From positions 5,296,970 through 5,360,969 of the forward strand of contig NZ_CP113063.1 in assembly GCF_026625785.1 (NCBI RefSeq): DNA of 64,000 bases, written 5' to 3'. The notes beneath the pieces were generated by a model. The model was given only the letters and a program-made list of their open reading frames with translations, made no database searches and had not been told where the DNA came from. The position numbers were made by a program, and so were the translations under genes. The stretch comes from Gordonia sp. SL306. Its GTDB lineage: Bacteria > Actinomycetota > Actinomycetes > Mycobacteriales > Mycobacteriaceae. This document shows positions 26,227-35,618 of this stretch, piece by piece (within the stretch, counting starts at the first letter, position 1; every line of letters begins with the position of its first letter).

Positions 26227-29200
26227 ATGGCCCGGCTCACGTATTCGGTACTGGGCGGCCTCGGCGCGCAGATCGATTCCGAGACCGTCGAACTCGGCAC
26301 GCGTAAGCAGCGGGCGGTGCTGGCGCAGCTCATTCTCGCCGACGGGGACCCGGTCAGCACGGATCGACTCATCGACGGCATCTGGGGTTCGGCGGCTCCC
26401 GACCGTGCGGAAGTCTCTGTGCAGGCCTATATCTCCGGGTTGCGCAAGGCCCTCGAGCCGGCCCGCAAGCCGCGCACCCCGTCGATGGTGCTGATTACCC
26501 GCGGACCGGGATATGCCCTCGTCGCCGACACCGATGATGTGGACATCCGACAACTCGTCGGCCGGATCGCGCACGCACACGACCTCCATCGCCGCGCCGA
26601 ATCCGCGACCGCCGCAGAAGTCCTGCAGACGGCGCTCGCCCAGTACCGTCCGCTGCTACCGGAGTTCGAGGGGCTGCCCTTTCGCGATGATGCGGCGGCC
26701 CATCTCGACCGCACGATCGCGGAGGCACAGAAGTTCTCCTACGACGTCCGGCTCTCGCTCGGTGAGAACAGGTCACTCGTCACCGAACTCGAGCAGGCGG
26801 TCCTGCGCTCACCCCTCGACGAGGGTCTGTGGGTGCTGCTGGCCACCGCCCACTACCGGCTCGGCCGTCAATCCGATGCACTGGCGGCACTTGCCGATGC
26901 GCGCCGCATCCTCGCCGACGAGGTCGGTGTGGATCCCGGACCGCTGCTGCGAGCTCTCGAACGCGACATCCTCGATCACGCCCCGTCACTGAACCCACCC
27001 GCCACGGTCCCCCTGTCGGCCACGCCGCCGGCCCCCGACCACAGTGCCGCCCCGCGTGCCCGCGAGCACAATGGCGTGCAGGCCCAGCGGCGTGACACCG
27101 CACTTCCCGAAAGCCTGATCGGGCGGGTCGACGAACTGGCAGTACTCCATCGGGCGGTCCTCGGGTCGCTGCACGGTCCGGGCGGAATCGTCGTGGTGGA
27201 AGGCGAGCCGGGCGCAGGCAAGACCGCGCTGCTCGACGCCGCCGCCGGGCGGGCGGCCGCGGCCGCCGTCCTCACCGTGCTCTGGGGCCGCTGCATCGAA
27301 GATGCCGCGGCACCGTCCATGTGGCCGTGGGTCCAGGTACTCGGTGCCGTTCTGCCCGAACTCGACGACGCGCAGCGCGGGGAACTTCTCGACAGTGACC
27401 TCGGCCGAATGGTCACCCAGGGCGCGACCGTGATACCCCCGCCACGTGAGATGCCCGATGCAACAGCCAGATTCCGCTTCTACGATCAGGCCGCCGACCT
27501 GCTCGAGGGCGTTGCCCGATCGCACTTGTTGATCATCGTCCTCGACGACCTCCAATGGGCGGACAGCGCGTCGCTCGAACTCTTCGCCCACATGGCTGCC
27601 CGACGCGCGCCCGGAGTCACGTTCTTCGCGTCGGTACGCTCCGTACCGCGGCGGGCCGCGGTCACCAACGCGCTCGCCACACTCGCCCGACTCCCGGAGC
27701 ACCGCAGGATCGAGGTCGGACCGTTGTCCGACGACGACATCTCGGAGATGGTGCGCCGAGAGACCCGGGAATGGCCGGCGGCCGGCACGGTGGCCTCCAT
27801 CGCGGCACGGACCGGTGGCAACGCCTTCTTCGTGCGGGAACTGTCACGCATCCTCGCCGACCGCGGGACCATCGGCGACGGTGCGGTGCCCGCCGGGGTC
27901 CGAGACGTCGTCCGAGAACGCCTGCGGTCGTTGCCCGCGTCCACCACCGACCTCCTGGACGTGGCCGCCGTGATCGGTCGGCGGGTGGACATCACGCTTC
28001 TCGCCGCGGCCGCCGACCGGACCGTGGACATGACGCTCGAGGCTCTCGACCTGGCCGTCGTCGCAGGTGTGGTCGATGTCGACCCGGCCGATCCGTTCGT
28101 CGTCACCTTCGACCACGACCTGATCCGCGAGACGATCGTCGACGACATCCCGACCACCCGGGCCTACCGGCTCCACCTGTCGGTCGCCGACGAGCTCGAG
28201 ACCGGCGGCCAGGCAGCCCGCCTCGCCGGCCATCTGTGGGCGGCCGGACCGCTGGCCGATCGCGTCCGGACTGCTCGAGCCCTGTTGGCGGCTGCTCGAA
28301 TTGCACTGCGCAGCTTCAGTTTCGACACTGCAGAGCAACAGCTGGGCGACGCTGCGGGGCTCGCCCGGGCGGCTGGCGAGCACGATCTGGAACTCGACGC
28401 CATCACCACCCTGCTCGCCGCCGATGTCGCCCGCAACGGCTACTTCGCCGCAGATGCCGAACTCCTCCGGCGCGCACGCGAGCTCGGCGAGGCATCCGGA
28501 AACGCCGCACTGCTCACCCATCTCGACTATGCGCGCTTCGCCGCGCACTCACAGCTCGCCGACACCCGAAAGGCACGGCGAGTCGCCGACGAGCTGCACA
28601 GACGGGCCCGGCAGTCCGACGATCAGGTCGTCCGGCACCTCGGGATGCAGGCCGCGGGCATCGATCTGTTCGACCGCGGGAACATCGGCGACGCGTTTCG
28701 GATACTCGAGGCATACGCACCGATCGACACACGTGTCGACGGCCTGCAGAGCGACCAGATGATGATCGCGCGCGGCTTCCGCGCACTGTCCACGACGCTG
28801 CACGTCGACGCACGCGCAGGACGCATCGTGTTCGAGGAGATCGAGACCGTTCCCGACGAACCGACGACCTATCTCGGGACCGCGATCTTCGCGGTGACGG
28901 CTGCCGCCCTCGCAGGCGACGTGGACTGGGCGCGCGACGCCGGCGAACGACTGCTCTCCGCTCCGACCCACAGCGCGCTCGAGTATCTACGGCACGGCGG
29001 CGAGCGACTGTATTGGTGGTCGCGCGCCCTCGGCGATGATCCCGCAGACGCCCTCGACCGCATCGAACGGCTGGCGCCGACCGCGCGCGGGGAGCGTACC
29101 GGACTCGGGCTCTGGTTCGCCCTGCACGCAGAGGCACTCGTCGCAGCAGGCACGTTGAACCGCGTCCCGGCTCTTCTCGAGCAGGCCGAGAACTTCGCCC

Positions 29201-29403
29201 GAACCACCGGGGAGCGCTATCCGGACGCGCATCGGCTCCTGGTGTGCGCCGAGTATCAGCACGCCGCCGATCACCCGGCGGGCACGGTCCAGGACATGCT
29301 CTGTGAGGCACGCCGAGTCGCCACTGCTCAGGAGGCGACCGCCCTGGTCACCCGGATCGACGCCTTCGCCGCCGACCACGGCTACACGTCATCCCCTCGC
29401 TGA
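26227..29403 (+). CDS. SARP/BTAD-domain transcriptional regulator with AAA-type ATPase
   Basis: A 1058-residue regulator. Residues about 1-95 form an OmpR-like winged helix (TRKQRAVLAQLILADGDPVSTDRLIDGIWG, VQAYISGLRKAL), and about 100-245 the bacterial transcriptional activation domain of helical repeats (LRSPLDEGLWVLLATAHYRLGR). A Pro/Ala linker leads to an ATPase: Walker A VVEGEPGAGKTALL near residue 326 and Walker B LLIIVLDDLQWADSAS near 440. The C-terminal half is helical, TPR-like, with no LuxR helix-turn-helix at the end. This is the AfsR/EmbR-extended layout that often controls secondary metabolism or envelope genes; ligand and targets are unknown. The following FAD oxidoreductase gene is the closest candidate target. 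Confidence 0.88.
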   Translation: MARLTYSVLGGLGAQIDSETVELGTRKQRAVLAQLILADGDPVSTDRLIDGIWGSAAPDRAEVSVQAYISGLRKALEPARKPRTPSMVLITRGPGYALVADTDDVDIRQLVGRIAHAHDLHRRAESATAAEVLQTALAQYRPLLPEFEGLPFRDDAAAHLDRTIAEAQKFSYDVRLSLGENRSLVTELEQAVLRSPLDEGLWVLLATAHYRLGRQSDALAALADARRILADEVGVDPGPLLRALERDILDHAPSLNPPATVPLSATPPAPDHSAAPRAREHNGVQAQRRDTALPESLIGRVDELAVLHRAVLGSLHGPGGIVVVEGEPGAGKTALLDAAAGRAAAAAVLTVLWGRCIEDAAAPSMWPWVQVLGAVLPELDDAQRGELLDSDLGRMVTQGATVIPPPREMPDATARFRFYDQAADLLEGVARSHLLIIVLDDLQWADSASLELFAHMAARRAPGVTFFASVRSVPRRAAVTNALATLARLPEHRRIEVGPLSDDDISEMVRRETREWPAAGTVASIAARTGGNAFFVRELSRILADRGTIGDGAVPAGVRDVVRERLRSLPASTTDLLDVAAVIGRRVDITLLAAAADRTVDMTLEALDLAVVAGVVDVDPADPFVVTFDHDLIRETIVDDIPTTRAYRLHLSVADELETGGQAARLAGHLWAAGPLADRVRTARALLAAARIALRSFSFDTAEQQLGDAAGLARAAGEHDLELDAITTLLAADVARNGYFAADAELLRRARELGEASGNAALLTHLDYARFAAHSQLADTRKARRVADELHRRARQSDDQVVRHLGMQAAGIDLFDRGNIGDAFRILEAYAPIDTRVDGLQSDQMMIARGFRALSTTLHVDARAGRIVFEEIETVPDEPTTYLGTAIFAVTAAALAGDVDWARDAGERLLSAPTHSALEYLRHGGERLYWWSRALGDDPADALDRIERLAPTARGERTGLGLWFALHAEALVAAGTLNRVPALLEQAENFARTTGERYPDAHRLLVCAEYQHAADHPAGTVQDMLCEARRVATAQEATALVTRIDAFAADHGYTSSPR

Positions 29404-29449
29404 ACCGGCACCCGAACAGCCCTGAAACGCCGCTGATCAGGAAATTACG

Positions 29450-29467
29450 GGATCTCGACCGAGATCC
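29450..29467. repeat. Perfect inverted repeat upstream of the FAD oxidoreductase
   Basis: GGATCTCG-AC-CGAGATCC, two 8-base arms with a 2-base centre, lies about 105 bases before the ATG of the FAD oxidoreductase in the gap after the SARP gene. It has no T-run, so it is more like an operator than a terminator. Confidence 0.5.
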
Positions 29468-29573
29468 AAGTCGGTTCCAAGTGACCTTCAAGCGCCCGCG
29501 ACGAGAGTTCTTCACATCCGGTACACCGGACCCGACCGCGCCGGCGACGCCGGCACACAGTGAGGAACCATCC

Positions 29574-31007
29574 ATGACGATCCAGACCACCTCCCCGTCC
29601 CCGACCGGCGATTCGGGCCTGACCGTTCGCGCCCGTACCTCGGTGCTCGCCGACCTGGCCGACCGCATCTCCGGCGCCGTGCACGGCCCGGACGACGCCG
29701 GCTACGACGCGGCCCGCAGCGGTTTCAACCTGCTGTCGGATCATCGGCCCGCCGTGATCGCCGTGCCGTCCAACCGCTTCGACGTCGCCGAAGCGGTCCG
29801 ATTCGCGGCCTCGGAGGGACTGCGCGTCGCGATCCAGGCGACCGGTCACGGCCCCGGACCGTCGGCCGACGGTGCATTGCTGATCAACACCTCCGAGATG
29901 GCCGATGTGAGCATCGATCCCATCGCACGAACCGCCACGGTCGGCGCCGGCGCCAAATGGGCCCCCGTGCTCGAGCAGGCACAGAGTCACGGCCTCGCTC
30001 CGCTTCTCGGGTCGACCACCGACGTCGGGGTGGTCGGCTACACCCTCGGAGGTGGCTTCGGCTGGCTCGGACGCAAGTACGGACTCGCCTCGGATGCCGT
30101 GCGATCGTTCGACCTGGTGACCCCCGACGGCAATCCCCTGCGGGTCAGCGCCACCAGCCATCCCGACATCTTCTGGGCCCTCAAGGGAGGTGGCGCAGGC
30201 AGCATCGGAGTGGTCACGGATGTGGTGATCGACCTGTTCCCGGTCACGACGGTCTACGCAGGCAATCTGTTCTACCCCGCCGAGGATGCCCCGGAAATCA
30301 TGCGGAGATTCTCCGAGTGGGCCCCGGATCAGTCCGAGGATCTGACGTCGGCGGTGACGCTGATGAACTTCCCGCCTCTCGACATCGTGCCGGAACCCTT
30401 CCGCGGCAAGAGTTTCACGATGATCCGCGGTTGCTGGGCAGGCGACCTGGACATCGGCAGGAACCTGATCGACGAATGGCGGAACTGGAAGTCTCCCGAT
30501 GTCGACATGTGGGGCGAGATGCCGTTCACTGCAGCGGACGCGATCAGCATGGACCCGACCGATCCGGTACCCGCGATGGTGACGACCGAATGGATGGACG
30601 AACTCACCGGCGAGGCCATCGACATCCTCGCGTCCCGGGTGCTCCCGAGCCCCGGTGCGATGCCGCTGATCCTGTTCGCCGAGATCCGCCACGCCGGTGG
30701 CGCCGTGTCACGTGGAGCGGCAGCCTCGCCGAACGACCGAGGACGCGACGGCACCTTCCTGCTGGAGGTCGCCTCGATCGTGCCCGACCCGCAGCTCGCG
30801 CTGGCCGTCGAATCCGCGTTGCGCCTCACCCGGGAGGCGTTGGCTCCGTTCGTGACCGGCGCGGCCTACCTGAACTTTCTGGAAGGCGACGAGAAGTCGG
30901 AACGTTCCGCGAGCGCGTTCAGCGAGGCGAATCGGCGCCGGCTGGCCGCGATCAAGGCAGCGCTCGACCCGGAGAATCGGTTCTGTCACGGTGTCTCCCT
31001 CGTCTGA
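29574..31007 (+). CDS. FAD-binding oxidoreductase (PCMH/BBE, berberine-bridge type)
   Basis: Flavoprotein of 477 residues. The PCMH-type FAD domain (about 40-215) has AIQATGHGPGPSADGALLINTSEM, whose His is the expected covalent attachment site, and VGYTLGGGFGWLGRKYGLASD. The second covalent site (Cys) of bicovalent relatives is replaced in GSTTDVGVVG, so attachment would be single. The C-terminal BBE segment is AAYLNFLEGD followed by KAALDPENRFCHG. Such enzymes oxidise alcohols, sugars or alkaloid-like substrates; substrate unknown. The ATG was chosen for GAGGAA upstream. Confidence 0.86.
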   Translation: MTIQTTSPSPTGDSGLTVRARTSVLADLADRISGAVHGPDDAGYDAARSGFNLLSDHRPAVIAVPSNRFDVAEAVRFAASEGLRVAIQATGHGPGPSADGALLINTSEMADVSIDPIARTATVGAGAKWAPVLEQAQSHGLAPLLGSTTDVGVVGYTLGGGFGWLGRKYGLASDAVRSFDLVTPDGNPLRVSATSHPDIFWALKGGGAGSIGVVTDVVIDLFPVTTVYAGNLFYPAEDAPEIMRRFSEWAPDQSEDLTSAVTLMNFPPLDIVPEPFRGKSFTMIRGCWAGDLDIGRNLIDEWRNWKSPDVDMWGEMPFTAADAISMDPTDPVPAMVTTEWMDELTGEAIDILASRVLPSPGAMPLILFAEIRHAGGAVSRGAAASPNDRGRDGTFLLEVASIVPDPQLALAVESALRLTREALAPFVTGAAYLNFLEGDEKSERSASAFSEANRRRLAAIKAALDPENRFCHGVSLV

Positions 31008-31034
31008 GGGCGTGCAGTGTGGCTTGATGGAACC

Positions 31035-31433
31035 ATGACCTCGGCTACCCCTCGGATCCCGGTGATCATCGTCGATGCGGCCAACGTCGTCGGATCGGTC
31101 CCCGATGGCTGGTGGCGTGACCGGCGTGGAGCAACCGAACGGCTGCGCGACCGGCTGTCGGGGCTCGCTGCCACCGGGATGCCCCAGGTCGACGGCCCGG
31201 TCGAGGTGGTGATGATCGTGGAAGGGCAGGCGCGGCAGGTGTCTTCGTCGGCCACGGTGACCACGATCCCGGCGTCGGGCTCCGGGGACGACCGCATCGT
31301 CGAGTTCGTCGCCGAGCACCCCGATCGGCGACGGATCGTGGTGACCGCCGATCGCGAGCTCCGCAGGCGGGTGCAAGCCCTCGGCGCGCAGGTGTTCGGC
31401 CCGTCTGCGCTCTCGACGGAAGGGACCCGCTAG
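31035..31433 (+). CDS. NYN/PIN-like domain protein
   Basis: A 132-residue protein with the PIN/NYN nuclease fold: VIIVDAANVVGSVPDGWWRDRRGA at the N terminus (Asp metal ligand in VDAANVVG), EVVMIVEGQAR in the middle, then SGDDRIVEFVAEH and RIVVTADRELRRRVQALGAQVFGP with further acidic residues and the typical C-terminal Arg-rich helix. Relatives are often labelled NTP pyrophosphohydrolase in Actinobacteria, which the sequence does not support; a YacP-type RNase activity is more plausible but unproven. The ATG is preferred over the GTG six codons upstream; neither has a strong ribosome site. Confidence 0.78.
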   Translation: MTSATPRIPVIIVDAANVVGSVPDGWWRDRRGATERLRDRLSGLAATGMPQVDGPVEVVMIVEGQARQVSSSATVTTIPASGSGDDRIVEFVAEHPDRRRIVVTADRELRRRVQALGAQVFGPSALSTEGTR

Positions 31434-31567
31434 GTCGCGGACCTCGGATCACGCGCCGCGGACGGGCTCGGGTCCTTTGCGGCGCGGCGTCGCCTCAGTC
31501 GGTCGAGCCCGGAGACGCGGACCCGTCCGGTGACCCGGATCTTGCCCGTCACCCTGAATGTGCCCAT
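31430..31567 (-). CDS. Possible small basic protein of 45 residues
   Basis: A minus-strand frame starting at an ATG with GAGGCGG about seven bases upstream. The protein is basic and has a striking repeated pattern at its N terminus (FRVTGKIRVTGRVRVSGLDR), i.e. three copies of a RVTG/RVSG unit, followed by RLRRRRAA and a disordered tail. I recognise no family. It lies in the 316-base gap between the NYN gene and poxB; its end touches the NYN stop, and the rest of the gap holds the poxB promoter. Could be a real small gene or chance. Confidence 0.3.
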   Translation of the reverse strand: MGTFRVTGKIRVTGRVRVSGLDRLRRRRAAKDPSPSAARDPRSAT

Positions 31568-31665
31568 CTGCCACCGCCTCAATCCGGCATCGACCCTCGC
31601 CGACACCGATCACTGACCGCCCAGGGTACTCACGTCATGTGGCCGACACCCCCGAATTGCTCGGG

Positions 31666-31671
31666 TAGCAT
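31666..31671 (+). promoter_or_regulatory. Predicted -10 box (TAGCAT) of poxB
   Basis: TAGCAT fits TANNNT; it would give a leader of about 72 bases ending with GAAAGGA before the ATG. A purine-rich run (GACCGAGGGGGCG) follows the box. Confidence 0.45.
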
Positions 31672-31749
31672 CGGGACCGAGGGGGCGCAGACGGGGGCCG
31701 AGAGAGAACGACCGACCATCGTCGAACTCCCTGCCGAAAGGACACGCCC

Positions 31750-33486
31750 ATGGCAACAACCCTGGCGGACAACATCATCGAGTCGCTGAAGAACTCCGGG
31801 GTCAGCCGCGTGTACGGCATTCCGGGCGATTCGCTCAACGGTTTCACCGACGCCCTGCGCCGCGACGGCACCATTTCCTGGCAGCACGCGCGCCACGAGG
31901 AGGGCGCGGCCTTCGCGGCCGCCGCCGACGCAGCCCTGACCGGCGATCTGGCGGTCTGTGCGGGTAGTTGCGGCCCCGGCAATCTCCATCTCATCAACGG
32001 GTTGTTCGACGCCCACCGCAGTCGGGTGCCGGTGCTCGCGATCGCGGCACACATCCCGGCACCCGAGATCGGCAGCACGTATTTTCAGGAGACCCATCCG
32101 GAGCGGCTGTTCGTCGAGTGCAGCGCATTCTGTGAGATGGTCAGCACTCCTGAGCAGTTGCCGCGCCTGCTCGACATCGCGATGCGAACCGCCGTCGAGA
32201 CCAGCGACGTCGCCGTGCTGGTGATCCCGGGCGAGATCTTCTTGGCGAAAGGCGCGAATCGCCGTGCCGGAGCGCCGATCCGCCGGGTCGACCGGGTCGT
32301 CGCGCCCACCGACGACGGGTTGACCGCTGCCGCAGGCATTCTCAACATGGCGCAAGCCGTGACCATCCTCGCCGGAGCGGGCGTCGCCGGGGCGCACGAC
32401 GAGGTGGTCGAGCTCGCGGGGGCGTTGCAGGCGCCGGTCGTCCACGCACTACGCGGTAAGGAGTTCGTCGAATACGACAATCCGTACGACGTCGGGATGA
32501 CCGGATTGCTGGGCTTCTCCTCGGGCTATCGGGCCATCGAGAAATGTGACGCCCTGCTGATGCTGGGGACCGATTTCCCTTACCAGCAGTTCTATCCGTC
32601 CAAGGCCACCATCATCCAGGTCGACATCCGGGGCGAGCAGATCGGTCGGCGTACCCCGGTCGACCTCGGCCTGGTGGGCAGTGTCGCCGACACCATCCCC
32701 CGGCTGGCGCCGTTGATCGACCGCAACCGTGGTTCCGACCACCTCCGATCCGCGCGCCGGCACTATGTGAAGGCTCGCGAGAGCCTCGACGAACTCGCCG
32801 ACAACGACCGCAACCGGCAGCCGATCCATCCTCAGTACCTGGCCCGGCTGATCAGTGACCTGGCGAGCGACGACGCGGTCTTCATCCCCGACGTCGGGTC
32901 ACCGGTGGTGTGGGCCGCGCGATACCTGAGGATGAATGGGCGACGCCGACTCATCGGGTCGTTCTCGCACGGCAGCATGGCCAATGCGGTGTCGCAGGCC
33001 GTCGGCGCGCAGTCGGCGTACCCGGGGCGTCAGGTCATCGCGCTCGCCGGCGACGGCGGGCTCACGATGTTGCTCGGTGAGTTGCTGACGATCACGCAGA
33101 ACAAGCTTCCCGTGAAGATCGTGGTGTTCAACAACTCGTCACTCAACTTCGTCGAGGTGGAGATGAAGGCGGCCGGTTTCGTGAACTACGGGACACAGCT
33201 CGACAATCCGAACTTCGCCGAACTCGCCTCCGCGGTGGGCATCTTCGGACGCCGGGTCGAGCAACCGGACGATCTGCCCGGCACGGTCCGAGCCTTCCTC
33301 GAGCACGACGGGCCTGCCCTGTTGGATGTCGTGACCGCCCGGCAGGAACTCTCGATCCCGCCGACGGTGACCGCCGCGCAGGCCAAGGGATTCACCCTCT
33401 ACGCCTTGCGCACCGTCATGTCCGGTCGCGGCGATGAACTCGTCGACCTGGCGGAGACCAACCTGTTCCGGCGACTGTTCGACTGA
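31750..33486 (+). CDS. poxB: Pyruvate dehydrogenase (quinone)/pyruvate oxidase, ThDP-dependent
   Basis: Peripheral membrane flavoenzyme that decarboxylates pyruvate to acetate and passes electrons to quinone. The N-terminal ThDP pyrimidine domain has VYGIPGDSLNGFTDAL and the essential Glu in QHARHEEGAA (about residues 45-55); the central FAD domain follows (ALRGKEFVEYDNPYDVGMTGLLGFSSG); the C-terminal domain has the ThDP motif GDGGLTMLLGELLTITQNKLPVKIVVFNNS. At 578 residues it is close to E. coli PoxB (572). The C-terminal tail is probably the membrane-binding segment. The ATG has GAAAGGA upstream. Convergent with the desaturase gene. Confidence 0.9.
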   Translation: MATTLADNIIESLKNSGVSRVYGIPGDSLNGFTDALRRDGTISWQHARHEEGAAFAAAADAALTGDLAVCAGSCGPGNLHLINGLFDAHRSRVPVLAIAAHIPAPEIGSTYFQETHPERLFVECSAFCEMVSTPEQLPRLLDIAMRTAVETSDVAVLVIPGEIFLAKGANRRAGAPIRRVDRVVAPTDDGLTAAAGILNMAQAVTILAGAGVAGAHDEVVELAGALQAPVVHALRGKEFVEYDNPYDVGMTGLLGFSSGYRAIEKCDALLMLGTDFPYQQFYPSKATIIQVDIRGEQIGRRTPVDLGLVGSVADTIPRLAPLIDRNRGSDHLRSARRHYVKARESLDELADNDRNRQPIHPQYLARLISDLASDDAVFIPDVGSPVVWAARYLRMNGRRRLIGSFSHGSMANAVSQAVGAQSAYPGRQVIALAGDGGLTMLLGELLTITQNKLPVKIVVFNNSSLNFVEVEMKAAGFVNYGTQLDNPNFAELASAVGIFGRRVEQPDDLPGTVRAFLEHDGPALLDVVTARQELSIPPTVTAAQAKGFTLYALRTVMSGRGDELVDLAETNLFRRLFD

Positions 33487-33505
33487 GAACTGCCGACCGC
33501 GGGGG

Positions 33506-34648
33506 TCAGCGGTAGGTTTGGACGAGCGGGCAGGTGAACGGGTCACGCTCACCGAGACCGGCCTGGTTCAGATAGCGGATGACGATCGCGTAGGAACCCA
33601 CGAGCGACGTCTCCGTATAGGTCACCCCGTGACGCGCGCAGTGGGCGCGAACCAGCGGCTGCACCTTGGCCAGGTTCGGCCGCGGCATACTCGGGAACAG
33701 ATGGTGCTCGATCTGGTAGTTGAGGCCGCCCATCATGAAATCGGTGAATCGGCCACCCCGGATGTTGCGCGACATCAGCACCTGGCGCCGCAGGAAGTCC
33801 ACCCGCATGTCCTTGGGTACCAACGGCATCCCTTTGTGATTGGGCGCGAAGGAGCCGCCGAGCAGTAAGCCGAACAGGGCCAGGTGGACGATGATGAACG
33901 CGGCGGCGATCGGCAACGGCATCAGCACCAGCGGCAGGACCAACCCGAACAACAGCCGGCCAACGATCAGGGCGAGTTCCAGCACGCGATGCGCCACCGG
34001 CGCGCGCCCGATCAGCCCCTGGATGCTGGAGATGTGCAGAGCGACACCCTCGAGTGTCACCAGCGGGAAGAAGAGCCATCCCTGGTGCCGCGTGAACCAG
34101 CCGCTGATGCCGGTGCGGTCCTCCGCGTCGGCAGGCACGAACACGATCGGTCCGGGTGCGATGTCGGGATCGACACCGATCTGGTTGGGCGCCTTGTGAT
34201 GTCGGTTGTGCTTGGCCCGCCACCAGTGCAGCGACAACCCGGCGAACGCACCCGCGACGATCCGGGCGGTCCACTCGTTGGCCGACGCCGATGCGAACAT
34301 CTGGCGATGTGCTCCGTCGTGACCGAGGAAGCCGAACTGCGTGCTGATCACGGCCAGCGCCGCTGCGAGCGCCAGCTGCCACCACGAATCCCCGATCATC
34401 ACGACGCCCGCCCAGACCGCGACGAAGGCGGCGATCGTGGCGGCGATCCGGATGACGTAATAGGTGCGCCGACGTTCGAGGAGTCCGGTGTCACGAACCT
34501 CGGCCACCAGATCGGAGTACGAACTGACAAATCGGTTACGGGCAAGGGTGGAACCGTTCGAGTTCGACACGATGCGCCTCGTTGCTTTCTGCTCGGAGCC
34601 TTGGCGCCACGGAGGGTCGGTCCGTGAAGGGGCGCGCACGAGAGTCAT
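33506..34648 (-). CDS. Membrane fatty-acid (acyl-CoA) desaturase, DesA3-like
   Basis: Integral membrane diiron enzyme. All three His boxes are present: GHDGAH (residues 109-114), HNRHH (147-151) and QIEHH near 313-317. Two clusters of hydrophobic helices (about 65-105 and 225-270) flank them. Overall it resembles the mycobacterial acyl-CoA delta-9 desaturase DesA3 and the linoleoyl-CoA desaturase family, which need an oxidoreductase partner; none is next to it. Start uncertain: the ATG gives 380 residues, but the first 26 look unconserved; a GTG at 34570 with AACGAGG upstream would start at VSNSNGSTLARNRF. Divergent from nat. Confidence 0.9.
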   Translation of the reverse strand: MTLVRAPSRTDPPWRQGSEQKATRRIVSNSNGSTLARNRFVSSYSDLVAEVRDTGLLERRRTYYVIRIAATIAAFVAVWAGVVMIGDSWWQLALAAALAVISTQFGFLGHDGAHRQMFASASANEWTARIVAGAFAGLSLHWWRAKHNRHHKAPNQIGVDPDIAPGPIVFVPADAEDRTGISGWFTRHQGWLFFPLVTLEGVALHISSIQGLIGRAPVAHRVLELALIVGRLLFGLVLPLVLMPLPIAAAFIIVHLALFGLLLGGSFAPNHKGMPLVPKDMRVDFLRRQVLMSRNIRGGRFTDFMMGGLNYQIEHHLFPSMPRPNLAKVQPLVRAHCARHGVTYTETSLVGSYAIVIRYLNQAGLGERDPFTCPLVQTYR

Positions 34649-34762
34649 GACCAGCTAAAAGCAATGCATCACGTCGGCACCCACAAGTGTGCCAGACGAC
34701 CGGACCCCACGTCGTCCGCGATCGCCGGACTCGTCATGAGCGCGTGATGCGACGATGGTGCC

Positions 34763-35602
34763 ATGAGCGCTTCCGTCGAGGTCGATGTCGATGCCTATCT
34801 TCGACGTATCGGGTATTCCGGTGACCGGACTCCCTCACTTCCGAACCTGGCGGGTCTGGTGGCAGCCCACGTTCGTCGGATCCCGTTCGAGAACCTCGAT
34901 CCGCTGACCGGAACCGCAGTCGAACGACTCGACGCCGAAAGCCTTCAGGACAAACTCGTCCGACGGCGCCGGGGCGGGTTCTGTTATGAGCACAACGGCC
35001 TGTTCCGGCACGTTCTCGACGCCCTCGGCTATCGGGTCGATCCGCTCGCGGGGCGCGTCGTGTGGATGAAGGAGCCCGGTCCGCTACCCGCGGAGACTCA
35101 TCAGCTCCTCGCCGTCGAGATCCCCGGCGACCCACAGCCGTATCTCGTGGATGTCGGGTTCGGAGGCCAGACACCAACCGCCCCCTTGCGGTTCACGATG
35201 GACGAACCGCAGAACACCGATCTCGAGCCGTTCCGTATCAGCGCCGGACCCGACGACCGGTTCCGCACGATGGAATCGATGGTCGGTGGACGTTGGCACC
35301 CTCTGTATCTGTTCGGTCCGCGCCCCCGGCCCGAGATCGACAGCGTGGTCGGCAGCTGGTTCGCGTCCACGCACCCGGGCTCGCACTTCCGCACCGGATT
35401 GTCCGCGTGCATGATCGTCGACGACGCGCGGTGGAATCTTCGTGGTCGCGATCTCGCGATCCACCGGCCGGACGGTTCGGGCGAGAAACGCGCGCTCGCA
35501 ACGACCCACGATGTGCTCGACCTGCTCGTCGACACCTTCGGTATCGACATCAGCGGGATCGCCGGCCTCGAGGCCCGTATCGGAGCCGTGCTCGACAGGT
35601 GA
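34763..35602 (+). CDS. nat: Arylamine N-acetyltransferase
   Basis: Acetyl-CoA-dependent acetylation of arylamines and hydrazines, known in mycobacteria for acting on isoniazid. The catalytic triad is complete: Cys74 in RRGGFCYEHNGLF, His113 in ETHQLLAVE and Asp130 in YLVDVGFGG. FENLDPLTG near residue 42 is another family marker. At 279 residues it has the usual length. In M. tuberculosis nat belongs to a sterol-degradation operon (hsaA-D); here it is alone between a desaturase and an AroE-like gene, so that link is absent. Confidence 0.94.
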   Translation: MSASVEVDVDAYLRRIGYSGDRTPSLPNLAGLVAAHVRRIPFENLDPLTGTAVERLDAESLQDKLVRRRRGGFCYEHNGLFRHVLDALGYRVDPLAGRVVWMKEPGPLPAETHQLLAVEIPGDPQPYLVDVGFGGQTPTAPLRFTMDEPQNTDLEPFRISAGPDDRFRTMESMVGGRWHPLYLFGPRPRPEIDSVVGSWFASTHPGSHFRTGLSACMIVDDARWNLRGRDLAIHRPDGSGEKRALATTHDVLDLLVDTFGIDISGIAGLEARIGAVLDR

Positions 35603-35618
35603 CGAGCGTCGTCGCGCC

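Noticed and set aside
34675..34692. GGCACCCACAAGTGTGCC near-palindrome between the desaturase and nat genes
   Set aside because: Imperfect with short arms; could be a weak operator, but nothing else supports it.
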